NCBI GenBank assembly: GCA_021617435.1
Contig: JAJWCP010000009.1
Span: 16,136-21,503, forward strand
DNA length: 5,368 nucleotides
Reading direction: 5' to 3'
Origin: Pseudomonadota bacterium
GTDB lineage: Bacteria > Pseudomonadota > Alphaproteobacteria > RF32 > CAG-239
The notes below the pieces were generated by a model, which was given only the letters and a program-made list of their open reading frames with translations, was not told the origin of the DNA and did not search any database. Of this stretch, positions 1-5,368 are shown piece by piece. Position 1 is the stretch's first letter. Each line of letters starts with the position of its first letter. Position numbers and translations under genes: made by a program.

Positions 1-193
1 TTTCATCAGGTATAGCCTCAAGCACAATACTTTCATCTTCATTTCGAAATAATTCCGCCGAGTGATTTTCCGCATCTAAAACAATGCGGGTTTCAGTCGC
101 CGGAGCTGTTTCGCCTGCATAAAGCAAAAGCATAACTTCATCTTCATCATTTACTACAAAATCATAGGTAATATCACCAGCATCTTCAGTCAT
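1..193 (-). CDS. Acidic hypothetical protein, N-terminal 64 residues (runs off left edge)
   Basis: The reading frame starts at an ATG (191-193) and stays open to the left edge, so the C-terminus is missing. A good Shine-Dalgarno site, AAAGGAG, lies at 201-207 with 7 bases of spacing, and a candidate promoter is further upstream. The visible part begins MTEDAGDITYDF and has about 19 Asp/Glu against two Arg and no Lys in 64 residues. It has no signal peptide or membrane segment, so it is probably a soluble cytoplasmic protein. The alternation of short hydrophobic runs (VMLLLYAG, TRIVLD, SIVLEAIP) with acidic residues suggests a small beta-rich domain. I do not recognise the family and assign no function. 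Coding status is supported by the ribosome site and the uninterrupted frame. Confidence 0.75.
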   Translation of the reverse strand, partial: MTEDAGDITYDFVVNDEDEVMLLLYAGETAPATETRIVLDAENHSAELFRNEDESIVLEAIPDE

Positions 194-223
194 TTTATAT
201 CTCCTTTAGCAATATCTATTTCT

Positions 224-251
224 ATAATAAAGCCAAATCCAAAATTTACAA
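224..251 (-). promoter_or_regulatory. Candidate sigma-70-type promoter for the acidic protein gene
   Basis: Read on the minus strand, TTGTAA (246-251) is followed after 16 bases by TATTAT (224-229), about 30 bases upstream of the ATG at 193. The match to the -35/-10 consensus is moderate in an AT-rich background. Its position directly after a probable terminator and before a gene with its own Shine-Dalgarno site makes it more credible. Promoter use is inferred. Confidence 0.35.
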
Positions 252-277
252 GAGATTCTTTAACTCATTCAAATATT

Positions 278-309
278 AAAAAATTCTGCGGCGCTTGATA
301 GAGCTACAG
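278..309 (-). terminator. Probable rho-independent terminator after the lipoprotein gene
   Basis: On the minus strand, CTGTAGC (303-309) can pair with GCCGCAG (286-292) across a 10-base loop. The stem has seven positions, with one G-U wobble and one mismatch. After two A residues a run of six T follows (278-283). An alternative outer pairing, TGCGG (321-325) with CCGCA (287-291), competes with it. The site begins 19 bases after the lipoprotein stop codon, where the end of the unit would be expected. Confidence 0.5.
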
Positions 310-327
310 GCATTAAATTACCGCAAA

Positions 328-486
328 TTACCAAGGTATCCCGTCTATGCATTTGTCAGGATTTTTTTGGCAGTAAACATCATCCCGCCCTAATTCATGC
401 AAACGATTACGGTCTTCTGGAAAATCGCCCGATACCACACAAGCACCTAACATAGCAATCATAAACAATAAAAACACTTTTTTCAT
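328..486 (-). CDS. Small lipoprotein, 52 residues
   Basis: The frame runs from ATG (484-486) to TAA (328-330). The N-terminus MKKVFLLFMIAMLGAC is a short lipoprotein signal: two Lys, a hydrophobic core and the lipobox LGAC ending at Cys16, the expected lipidation site after cleavage by signal peptidase II. The mature part is only about 37 residues, begins CVVSGDFPEDRN and has two more cysteines (39 and 46) near a C-terminus ending DGIPW. These two could form a disulphide in an oxidising periplasm (inference). Valine rather than aspartate after the Cys argues against inner-membrane retention if Lol rules apply. The start lies 8 bases after the stop of the membrane-protein gene, and an AGGA site overlaps that stop codon, so the two are probably translationally coupled. 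Many Gram-negative genomes carry small lipoproteins of this style; I recognise no specific family. Confidence 0.8.
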   Translation of the reverse strand: MKKVFLLFMIAMLGACVVSGDFPEDRNRLHELGRDDVYCQKNPDKCIDGIPW

Positions 487-494
487 AACTCATC

Positions 495-863
495 CTACAA
501 TCCGAACATTAATCCGGCATAAACAGTCACCAAAATCATCAGTTTTGCAATATGGCGCATCCACACGCTTTTATCATATTCCGCCGCGCTACGCCAAACT
601 CCGAAAACAACCATAACGCAATAAACTGTAAGCACAAATGCGCAAACAAAATATGCTATGGTCAAAAACAGCATGGTATTATCCATATTGAGCGGCGAAA
701 AATAGCGCGTGTAATAAACGCCTAATGAAACACCTTTCAGCTGTTTAAGCAGAAACATTTTAAAAATTTTGGTTATTAATGAACATCCGAAAATACCTAA
801 AACGCCGTATTTCCAAAAAGTTTCTTTCAATGAAAATTGCCCGTAAATCAATTTTCCAAACAT
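495..863 (-). CDS. Three-helix inner-membrane protein of unknown function, 122 residues
   Basis: ATG at 861-863 has a clear AAGGAG site at 870-875 with 6 bases of spacing; the stop is TAG at 495-497. Three hydrophobic segments are visible at about residues 18-39, 64-90 and 106-122, the last reaching the C-terminus. Between the second and third segments is the sequence FGVWRSAAEYDKSVWMRHIA (87-106). A pattern of Gly-Val-Trp-Arg-Ser-Ala followed by a Tyr and a Trp, together with the N-terminal FWKYGVLG (16-23), resembles small uncharacterised proteobacterial membrane proteins I recall. That comparison is from memory. No catalytic motif is visible. The gene follows the M49 peptidase gene by 48 bases with no clear terminator between them, and precedes the lipoprotein by 8 bases, so it probably belongs to the same transcript. 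Confidence 0.8.
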   Translation of the reverse strand: MFGKLIYGQFSLKETFWKYGVLGIFGCSLITKIFKMFLLKQLKGVSLGVYYTRYFSPLNMDNTMLFLTIAYFVCAFVLTVYCVMVVFGVWRSAAEYDKSVWMRHIAKLMILVTVYAGLMFGL

Positions 864-911
864 TTCTATCTCCTTATAAAACGTTATTGAGGCAATTTTA
901 ACCGAACAATC

Positions 912-2630
912 TTAAAAATTGGTTATAATTTTAATATACGGCTTTACGCCTAATTCTCGCTGCACATCGGCAATATGACGCGACCATTCTCCCCAAACTG
1001 CCCAACGGTTAATAAAGGCTTTAGCATTACTTGCCGTTTTTGAAAGCTGAACTCTGATTGTTTCTTCAAGTAGTCTATATGCCGCCATTCCTATTAAATC
1101 AAAGTCAATATGCAGCTTTTTATTGCTATCAAACCAAATAACTTTATTTTCAAACAAATAGTTAAACTCAATCAACGACGCCATACGATGCGGCTGTGAA
1201 AAAACCGGCCGCGCTCTTAAAAACAGTGTTTCAACTATCCATGAGGCATAAATTTTTTTCAATTCTTCTTTAGTAAATTTCTCTTCTTTTTTAGCTAATT
1301 CCGCGATTGAGGCAATAGAAAACATATTGGCTTTATGCTCTTCAATAATATGCTTAAAAACGCCTAACTCGTTTTGATATTCTGCCGTCGGACCTAATGA
1401 ATGACCGTTTTCATGCCCAATGTCAAAAATAATTATCTGCGAGTGATCAACGTATTTATGTAGCTCCGGATCAACCAAACGATTAAGTAATTTCTTTTCA
1501 TTTTCAACATCATAACTTTGTAAAACCTGACGGTGATAAACATTGCGCCGCCACCCGCCGCATTTTATGGCAATTTTATCATTATTAGGCAAATTTTGCG
1601 CTTGCGTAATACCGCCGCGGCACATTGCATAATCACCTGTTAAGGCAATTAAATCAACATCAACCATGTTTTGTTTTAAGTCTTCCGTAGAAAAACTATT
1701 TTGTTGATATTGATTATTAAGCGGTATCCATTGAGCTAAATAAGGTATGGTTTGCTTAAACTTCAAAATATTTTCCGTGCCTTCTTTATTAACCAAACCA
1801 ACTCTGCAACCGAGCGTATCTTTTGCCACAACCTCAATATTGTTATCACTGATAATTTTAGCCACGTCAGGATTATTGAACACTGTTCCTGTCATTTCGT
1901 CTTCATAATTTTCGCGTGAAATGGTAAATTCCAAATTATTATTTTGTAACAAAGCCCAATGCTTATCTGCCAGCATATCCATATCCTGGTTATTTTGCAG
2001 CAACGCCTGAACTTGCCAACTTAAAAATTCTTTAAATTCCGGCTCCGTGCAATAATAAGCCGCCACTTCCAACTCATTGGCAATTTCTGAAAACTGCGGC
2101 GCAAAATACTCGGTATAATCTATGGCTTTTAATTCATCGCCGTTTCTTCTGACCATGGTACGGGCAGATAAAATCCTTTTTAATTCTTCACTTTTTCCTC
2201 TTTCCGCCATCCTTAAAATAATTTCATGAAATTCTTCTTCCGATAAATCGGTCGGATAAAAATTTTTACCTTTAAAGAGTGGTAAATCCTTAAAAATCCG
2301 CACCGGCTCTTTATCTATTCCATTATTACCGGCAACGCCATTCAGGCAATTAAACAGTTGCAGCACTTTAGATACATACGCGTCATTAACCGCCAACTTT
2401 TCCATCTCGCGCTTAATTTCCAAATTATACGGATTGTCTTGCTCAAGCGCAACATTATTTATTATGTCAGCAGCTTTAATTAAATGATCAATGGCCTTTT
2501 TATCGCCGATAGGAAGCTTTTTATATCCATCAAAATCACGCGATACAAGTTCTATATTGCGTGTTTTTTCAGTTAAAATCGTATTAAGTTCTTCTTCACT
2601 GAAATTTACTTCATATCCTTTAATTTTCAT
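912..2630 (-). CDS. M49-family (dipeptidyl-peptidase III-like) zinc peptidase
   Basis: This 572-residue protein has the landmarks of peptidase family M49, whose members remove dipeptides from the N-terminus of peptides. The zinc motif is HENGH (406-410): His406 and His410 as ligands, Glu407 as the general base. EEHKAN (430-435) supplies the third ligand, probably Glu431, in the place of EECRAE of animal enzymes. ENY (240-242) matches the conserved E-x-Y loop whose Tyr stabilises the transition state, and His481 in PHRMASL sits where the conserved His of the next helix is expected. NFYPTDLSEEEF (about 122-133) and the LPNN stretch are also typical. It is shorter than the roughly 730-residue animal enzyme, as bacterial M49 proteins often are. 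No signal peptide or membrane segment is seen, so it should be cytoplasmic. GGAG at 2638-2641 lies 7 bases before the ATG, inside the end of the upstream gene, with an 11-base overlap. Substrate is unknown. Confidence 0.85.
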   Translation of the reverse strand: MKIKGYEVNFSEEELNTILTEKTRNIELVSRDFDGYKKLPIGDKKAIDHLIKAADIINNVALEQDNPYNLEIKREMEKLAVNDAYVSKVLQLFNCLNGVAGNNGIDKEPVRIFKDLPLFKGKNFYPTDLSEEEFHEIILRMAERGKSEELKRILSARTMVRRNGDELKAIDYTEYFAPQFSEIANELEVAAYYCTEPEFKEFLSWQVQALLQNNQDMDMLADKHWALLQNNNLEFTISRENYEDEMTGTVFNNPDVAKIISDNNIEVVAKDTLGCRVGLVNKEGTENILKFKQTIPYLAQWIPLNNQYQQNSFSTEDLKQNMVDVDLIALTGDYAMCRGGITQAQNLPNNDKIAIKCGGWRRNVYHRQVLQSYDVENEKKLLNRLVDPELHKYVDHSQIIIFDIGHENGHSLGPTAEYQNELGVFKHIIEEHKANMFSIASIAELAKKEEKFTKEELKKIYASWIVETLFLRARPVFSQPHRMASLIEFNYLFENKVIWFDSNKKLHIDFDLIGMAAYRLLEETIRVQLSKTASNAKAFINRWAVWGEWSRHIADVQRELGVKPYIKIITNF

Positions 2631-3801
2631 ATTTTATCTCCACTGCTCTGAAATAATAAACTTTAATTTTTTTTGACCAATAATCTGGGCTTAAACCGGC
2701 GCTGATTTTTAAGTTTTTAACAAAATTCTCTTTATCGGGATAAATTTTCCAAAAATAAGGCAAAAACAACGCCCGCCGGTTGCCATTAACTAACATTATT
2801 CCGTCATTGCCTGTTTTAATATCTTCCAAAAAATTATCTTCAATAACATATTTCTTTTTATTCGTGCGGGTTAAAATAAAAAACTTATATTGAGCATCCG
2901 GCATTTCAGCCTTTGCCAAAGTAAAACCATTAAGCAATGAGCGAGTCAAAGCCGTATCCGCATATACATCACCGAATTGTTGATATTTACCGTTATTTTC
3001 ATCAATCGCAAGCGTTAAAACCGCGCCTCTGTCAAATAAATGCTCATCCATAGCCGAATATTTCGGCATACTATAATAACCGGCAAACACATTTTTCAAA
3101 AATCGCGCAAGCTGCGGTTCATAATCTGTCGCAAACTGCCTTAAATTTTCTTCCTGCTGTTCTAAACTTAAATCTTCGTTATTTACCTTTATGTCTTTAT
3201 TTTTATGAACTCGCGGCATTTTATCATTTAAGTTAATCACTCGCGGACGTAAATTAAGCTCTTTGGCAATTTGTAATCCGGCTTGTTTACTCTCAAGCTC
3301 TTCCATACCCAAAATCCACAACACATATTTATTTTTTTTCGTTATATGCGTTTTAATCTGCTCTGAAATTTTATCTGAAAGTTCTTTATATTCAATTTTT
3401 TGCAGATGTAATTGCAGTTTTTCTGTAAGCTTATTAACATAATCAACATTATTATGGTTAAAAACCAACAATCCATGTCCGTTTTGAACAATGTTTAACT
3501 TCTTTTGCAGCGTTTTAAATGCTTGCTTGCCGAAAACACGCTCATCAACAGCAAGCACCGCTATTTTAAGCTCTTTATTTTCATCGTAATTTTCCGCAAA
3601 ATACAGCTCCAAAGGCAGAGGAGTTCTAAAATCTTGCAACTCGTCAACCGGTGACTGATAATTAATAATCTGCCTATTGTTTGTTTCCGCCAAACGGCAA
3701 ACTTTAACCACGTTAAAGCACACAACGCATATCAGCGCCGCGGCAAGCAGTATTTTATTCAGTTTTTTGATATAATTTCCTAAACGATGAGTCCGAACCA
3801 T
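2620..3801 (-). CDS. Membrane-anchored protein with divergent AMMECR1-like C-terminal domain
   Basis: The 393-residue protein begins with a basic stretch (His5, Arg6, Lys12, Lys13, Lys16) and one hydrophobic segment at about 17-34. That suggests an N-in signal anchor with the rest outside the cytoplasm. Residues about 78-192 alternate strands (LKIAVLAVD, GLLVFNHN, YVLWILGM, RPRVINLND) with charged helices, an alpha/beta region I do not recognise. Residues about 224-390 resemble AMMECR1. They show an opening helix, then DRGAVLTL (257-264), then a C-terminal block with LFLPYFW (345-351), a KENF helix, SAGLSPDYW (367-375) and a final KVYYFRAVEI (380-389). The RGCIG signature normally found after the first strand is absent. 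AMMECR1 proteins occur with Memo and radical SAM partners, but their biochemical role is unclear. The stop overlaps the start of the M49 peptidase gene by 11 bases. No Shine-Dalgarno site precedes the ATG, so the start is less certain than for its neighbours. Confidence 0.7.
   Translation of the reverse strand: MVRTHRLGNYIKKLNKILLAAALICVVCFNVVKVCRLAETNNRQIINYQSPVDELQDFRTPLPLELYFAENYDENKELKIAVLAVDERVFGKQAFKTLQKKLNIVQNGHGLLVFNHNNVDYVNKLTEKLQLHLQKIEYKELSDKISEQIKTHITKKNKYVLWILGMEELESKQAGLQIAKELNLRPRVINLNDKMPRVHKNKDIKVNNEDLSLEQQEENLRQFATDYEPQLARFLKNVFAGYYSMPKYSAMDEHLFDRGAVLTLAIDENNGKYQQFGDVYADTALTRSLLNGFTLAKAEMPDAQYKFFILTRTNKKKYVIEDNFLEDIKTGNDGIMLVNGNRRALFLPYFWKIYPDKENFVKNLKISAGLSPDYWSKKIKVYYFRAVEIKYEN
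2638..2641 (-). promoter_or_regulatory. Ribosome binding site of the peptidase gene, inside the upstream CDS
   Basis: GGAG on the minus strand lies 7 bases before the ATG at 2628-2630 and is contained in the last codons of the AMMECR1-like gene. This fixes the peptidase start and implies translational coupling between the two overlapping genes. Confidence 0.65.
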
Positions 3802-3830
3802 TTTATTTTCAAAATCAAAGTATTGTTCAT
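3780..3830 (-). other. Possible 16-codon leader ORF overlapping the start of the AMMECR1-like gene
   Basis: An ATG at 3828-3830 opens a short frame, MNNTLILKIKWFGLIV, which ends at TAG (3780-3782), 20 bases inside the following gene in another frame. A purine-rich AAAAAAGAG (3841-3849) lies about 10 bases upstream, whereas the ATG of the long gene at 3799-3801 has no such site. Ribosomes loaded here could terminate and restart at the nearby ATG. It could equally be chance in AT-rich DNA. Confidence 0.25.
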
Positions 3831-3851
3831 TTTTAATGTACTCTTTTTTGC

Positions 3852-4520
3852 TTAAGATAAAAGCAGAGTTTTATAAAAATCCACAAATGAATCAAAAAAT
3901 ATAATGCCAGATGTATCGTTAGTTTCATCTTCCCAAATTGATTTTCCGATTCTTATCGGTAACGCACCGGCATTTTTAGCGCATGCGCTGTCTTGCGGAC
4001 TATCGCCGATAACCCACACATTTTGCCGATTTATTTGCTGAGGCTTAAACATATCTTTAAGCGTCCAAAACAAATGCTCGCCGTAAGGTTTATCTTTTAT
4101 CGCCTCATGCCCGCACACCACATTATCAAACAGCGCCGGATTAAACAACAAAGGTAACTCATAATCAAGCAACTTGCGGTCTTTATTGCTCATCACCATA
4201 ATCTTCACGCCTCGCGACTTTAAGAATTGCAACACTTCAAGCGTTTTAGGAAAAGTTGTAATCATTTTGCTGACGTTTTGTAAATAAATTTTGGTATATT
4301 TTTCATAGGCTTCCGATGCTTTATCACTGAAAATTCGTGGAAAATTATCCCTGAACGAAAGTGTGTTATCTCTTTTTGCTTTAACAATATCCCATTCAGG
4401 CATACTATATTCTTGCAAAACCTGATTAACGCAATAAACCAACGCCGTACGACTCTCCGCCAGCGTATTATCCCAATCAAACACAGCCGCTTTAAGCTCT
4501 TTTAAATTTAATTTTGTCAT
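3852..4520 (-). CDS. HAD-superfamily phosphatase (phosphoglycolate phosphatase-like)
   Basis: A 222-residue protein with all four haloacid dehalogenase motifs. Motif I is FDWDNTL with nucleophile Asp15 and acid/base Asp17. Motif II is VMSNKD with Ser111, motif III is Lys144 in DKPYG, and motif IV is GDSPQD with Asp173 and Asp177 binding magnesium. A helical cap of about 70 residues after motif I (roughly 24-90) is the C1 type seen in Gph-like enzymes. It should hydrolyse a small phosphate ester in the cytoplasm; the substrate cannot be read from the sequence. A TTG one codon upstream (4521-4523) is a possible start, but GAGGG at 4526-4530 is only 2 bases from it and 5 from the ATG at 4518-4520, so the ATG is chosen. 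It follows the serS terminator and precedes the AMMECR1-like gene by 50 bases with no hairpin, so it probably heads the unit. Confidence 0.9.
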   Translation of the reverse strand: MTKLNLKELKAAVFDWDNTLAESRTALVYCVNQVLQEYSMPEWDIVKAKRDNTLSFRDNFPRIFSDKASEAYEKYTKIYLQNVSKMITTFPKTLEVLQFLKSRGVKIMVMSNKDRKLLDYELPLLFNPALFDNVVCGHEAIKDKPYGEHLFWTLKDMFKPQQINRQNVWVIGDSPQDSACAKNAGALPIRIGKSIWEDETNDTSGIIFFDSFVDFYKTLLLS

Positions 4521-4525
4521 CAAAA

Positions 4526-4532
4526 CCCTCTT
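4526..4532 (-). promoter_or_regulatory. Ribosome binding site that decides the HAD gene start
   Basis: AAGAGGG on the minus strand is 5 bases from the ATG at 4518-4520 and only 2 from the in-frame TTG just upstream. The spacing favours the ATG. Confidence 0.6.
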
Positions 4533-4539
4533 AATAAAA

Positions 4540-4559
4540 TTAAGCTCCTTTAAGCTTAA
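4540..4559 (-). repeat. AT-rich inverted repeat with a Shine-Dalgarno-like loop
   Basis: On the minus strand, TTAAGCT (4553-4559) and AGCTTAA (4540-4546) are perfect 7-base complements around a 6-base loop, TAAAGG. The loop and first stem base make AAAGGAG up with the next bases, yet no start codon lies at a usable distance. A T-rich stretch follows (about 4534-4540). The stem is AT-rich and weak. It sits in the leader of the HAD gene, or else is a relic or second part of the serS terminator region. Confidence 0.35.
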
Positions 4560-4577
4560 TTCAAGCTTATTTAACTT

Positions 4578-4611
4578 AAAACGGCGGTTTAGAAAATAAA
4601 CCGCCGCTTTT
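4578..4611 (-). terminator. Rho-independent terminator of serS, possibly bidirectional
   Basis: A perfect 10-base inverted repeat, CGGCGGTTTA (minus strand, 4597-4606) and TAAACCGCCG (4582-4591), encloses a 5-base loop. Four A precede it and four T follow it on the minus strand, so the structure is symmetric and could also work for plus-strand transcription. It starts 12 bases after the serS stop codon. The stem is much more GC-rich than its surroundings. The T run is short (TTTTAAGTT), so some readthrough into the HAD gene is possible. Confidence 0.85.
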
Positions 4612-4618
4612 AACTTTA

Positions 4619-5368
4619 TTATTTACAATTTTTACCGATAACTTTTTTACCACCCATATAAGGCTGCAATTTTACCGGAACATTAACCGTCCCGTCGGCA
4701 TTTTGATGATTTTCAATAAACGGAACCAATGCACGCGGCGTTGCAATACCTGTATTGTTTAAGGTATGAGCAAACTTAACTTTACCGTCAGTGTTATCAC
4801 GATAACGCAAATTAGTGCGGCGAGCCTGCCAATCGGTAATATTTGAGCATGAATGAGTTTCACGGTAGCAATTTTGACTCGGAACCCAAGCTTCCAAATC
4901 ATATTGACGATATTTCGGCGCTCCCATATCACCGGTACATACTTCCAAAACCTGATACGGAAGTTCTAAATCTTGCAAAACTTCTTCTGAAATTTGCAAC
5001 AGTTTTTTGTGCCATTTTTCACTCTCTTTAATATCATTTTTACAAATAACGAATTGTTCGGTTTTCATAAACTGGTGAACACGCACCAAACCGCGGGTAT
5101 CTTTACCGGCAGCGCCTGCCTCGCGACGGAAACACGGTGAAAAACCGGCATACAAAACCGGTAACTCGCTCTCTTGCAAAATTTCATCAGCGCGTAAAGA
5201 GTTTAATATTAATTCAGCCGTACCTGACAAATAAATATCATCTTGCGGCAAATAATAAACCTCGTCTCTTGAAAACGGCAAATATCCCTGCCCATACAGC
5301 GGTTTTTCTTTTGAAACTGATGGAACGGTAATCACGGTAAAGCCATTGTCGCGCAACTTATCAAGCAC
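4619..5368 (-). CDS. serS: Seryl-tRNA synthetase, C-terminal 249 residues (runs off right edge)
   Basis: This class II aminoacyl-tRNA synthetase charges tRNA-Ser with serine in the cytoplasm. The visible part covers most of the catalytic domain. The serine-site TAE is at partial residues 50-52. Motif 2 includes FRREAGAAG with a following RGLVRVHQF (80-100). Then come a GDMGAPKYRQYDLEAW block (146-161), the S-x-x-D-x-QARR segment (175-184) and motif 3 in HTLNNTGIATPRAL (201-214) with its conserved Arg212. The stop is TAA at 4619-4621. The GTG at the right edge is an internal valine, not a start. The usual N-terminal coiled-coil arm that holds tRNA-Ser, about 170 residues in all, lies beyond the window. 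Motif 3 reads NNTGIATPR where many bacteria have NGSGLAVGR, so this belongs to a less common SerRS type. A hairpin terminator follows 12 bases after the stop. Confidence 0.96.
   Translation of the reverse strand: MLDKLRDNGFTVITVPSVSKEKPLYGQGYLPFSRDEVYYLPQDDIYLSGTAELILNSLRADEILQESELPVLYAGFSPCFRREAGAAGKDTRGLVRVHQFMKTEQFVICKNDIKESEKWHKKLLQISEEVLQDLELPYQVLEVCTGDMGAPKYRQYDLEAWVPSQNCYRETHSCSNITDWQARRTNLRYRDNTDGKVKFAHTLNNTGIATPRALVPFIENHQNADGTVNVPVKLQPYMGGKKVIGKNCK

Noticed and set aside
864..911. Terminator or promoter between the peptidase and membrane-protein genes
   Set aside because: Only a very weak AACC/GGTT pairing and a TTATAA abutting the ribosome site; neither is convincing.
2491..2676. 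61-codon plus-strand frame across the M49/AMMECR1-like junction
   Set aside because: Antisense to two better-supported genes; Ser/Phe-rich shadow composition.
3694..3730. Cysteines in the hydrophobic segment of the AMMECR1-like protein (25, 28, 35) as a lipobox
   Set aside because: None is preceded by a [LVI]-[AST]-[GA] lipobox; residues before them are bulky hydrophobics, so a signal anchor fits better.
4262..4480. 72-codon minus-strand frame inside the HAD gene
   Set aside because: Overlaps the well-supported HAD phosphatase in another frame, with biased basic/Trp-rich composition and no ribosome site seen.
4521..4523. In-frame TTG as the HAD start, giving a second Met-like first residue
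   Set aside because: It is only 2 bases from GAGGG; the next codon is an ATG with proper spacing.
4534..4572. Promoter for the HAD gene (TTGAAT with TAATTT after 16 bases)
   Set aside because: The -10 is poor, the segment is mostly A/T so such matches occur by chance, and it overlaps the inverted repeat.
4843..5331. Two plus-strand frames (4843-5031 and 5137-5331) opposite serS
   Set aside because: Antisense shadows of strongly conserved serS codons.
5366..5368. GTG at the right edge as the start of a 249-residue protein
   Set aside because: The sequence is the interior of SerRS; the family has about 170 more residues upstream, outside the window.

Overview
The window is an AT-rich bacterial segment in which every supported gene lies on the minus strand, so it reads from right to left. 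Purine-rich Shine-Dalgarno sites (AAGGAG type), hairpin terminators, a lipobox protein and short gene spacings indicate a bacterium. The lipoprotein and the membrane-protein style suggest a Gram-negative. An uncultured, host-associated, low-GC alphaproteobacterium is my best guess, but that rests on general resemblance only and no rRNA or strong marker is present. The one housekeeping gene, serS, is cut at the right edge and carries an unusual motif 3.

Layout in transcription order: (1) the C-terminal part of seryl-tRNA synthetase (4619-5368), followed by a strong inverted repeat that looks like its terminator (4578-4611). (2) A HAD-superfamily phosphatase (3852-4520). (3) A membrane-anchored protein of 393 residues with a divergent AMMECR1-like C-terminal domain (2620-3801). 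(4) A zinc peptidase-like protein of the M49 (dipeptidyl-peptidase III) family (912-2630), whose start overlaps the end of gene 3 by 11 bases. (5) A three-helix membrane protein of 122 residues (495-863). (6) A 52-residue lipoprotein (328-486) 8 bases further on. (7) A probable terminator (278-309) and a candidate promoter (224-251) mark the start of a new unit, of which only the first 64 residues of a very acidic protein (1-193) are visible.

Genes 2 to 6 look like one transcription unit between two terminators. The least ordinary part is the overlapping pair AMMECR1-like anchor protein / M49 peptidase. The anchor protein lacks the RGCIG signature of AMMECR1, has an unrecognised alpha/beta region in its middle and is predicted to place its bulk outside the cytoplasm. 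The peptidase has no export signal and a pentapeptide zinc motif. Its catalytic residues seem intact, so it is plausibly an active cytoplasmic exopeptidase. What the pair does together cannot be read from the sequence. No tRNA, rRNA, CRISPR array, insertion sequence or phage gene was seen, and no gene-free stretch exceeds 300 bases.
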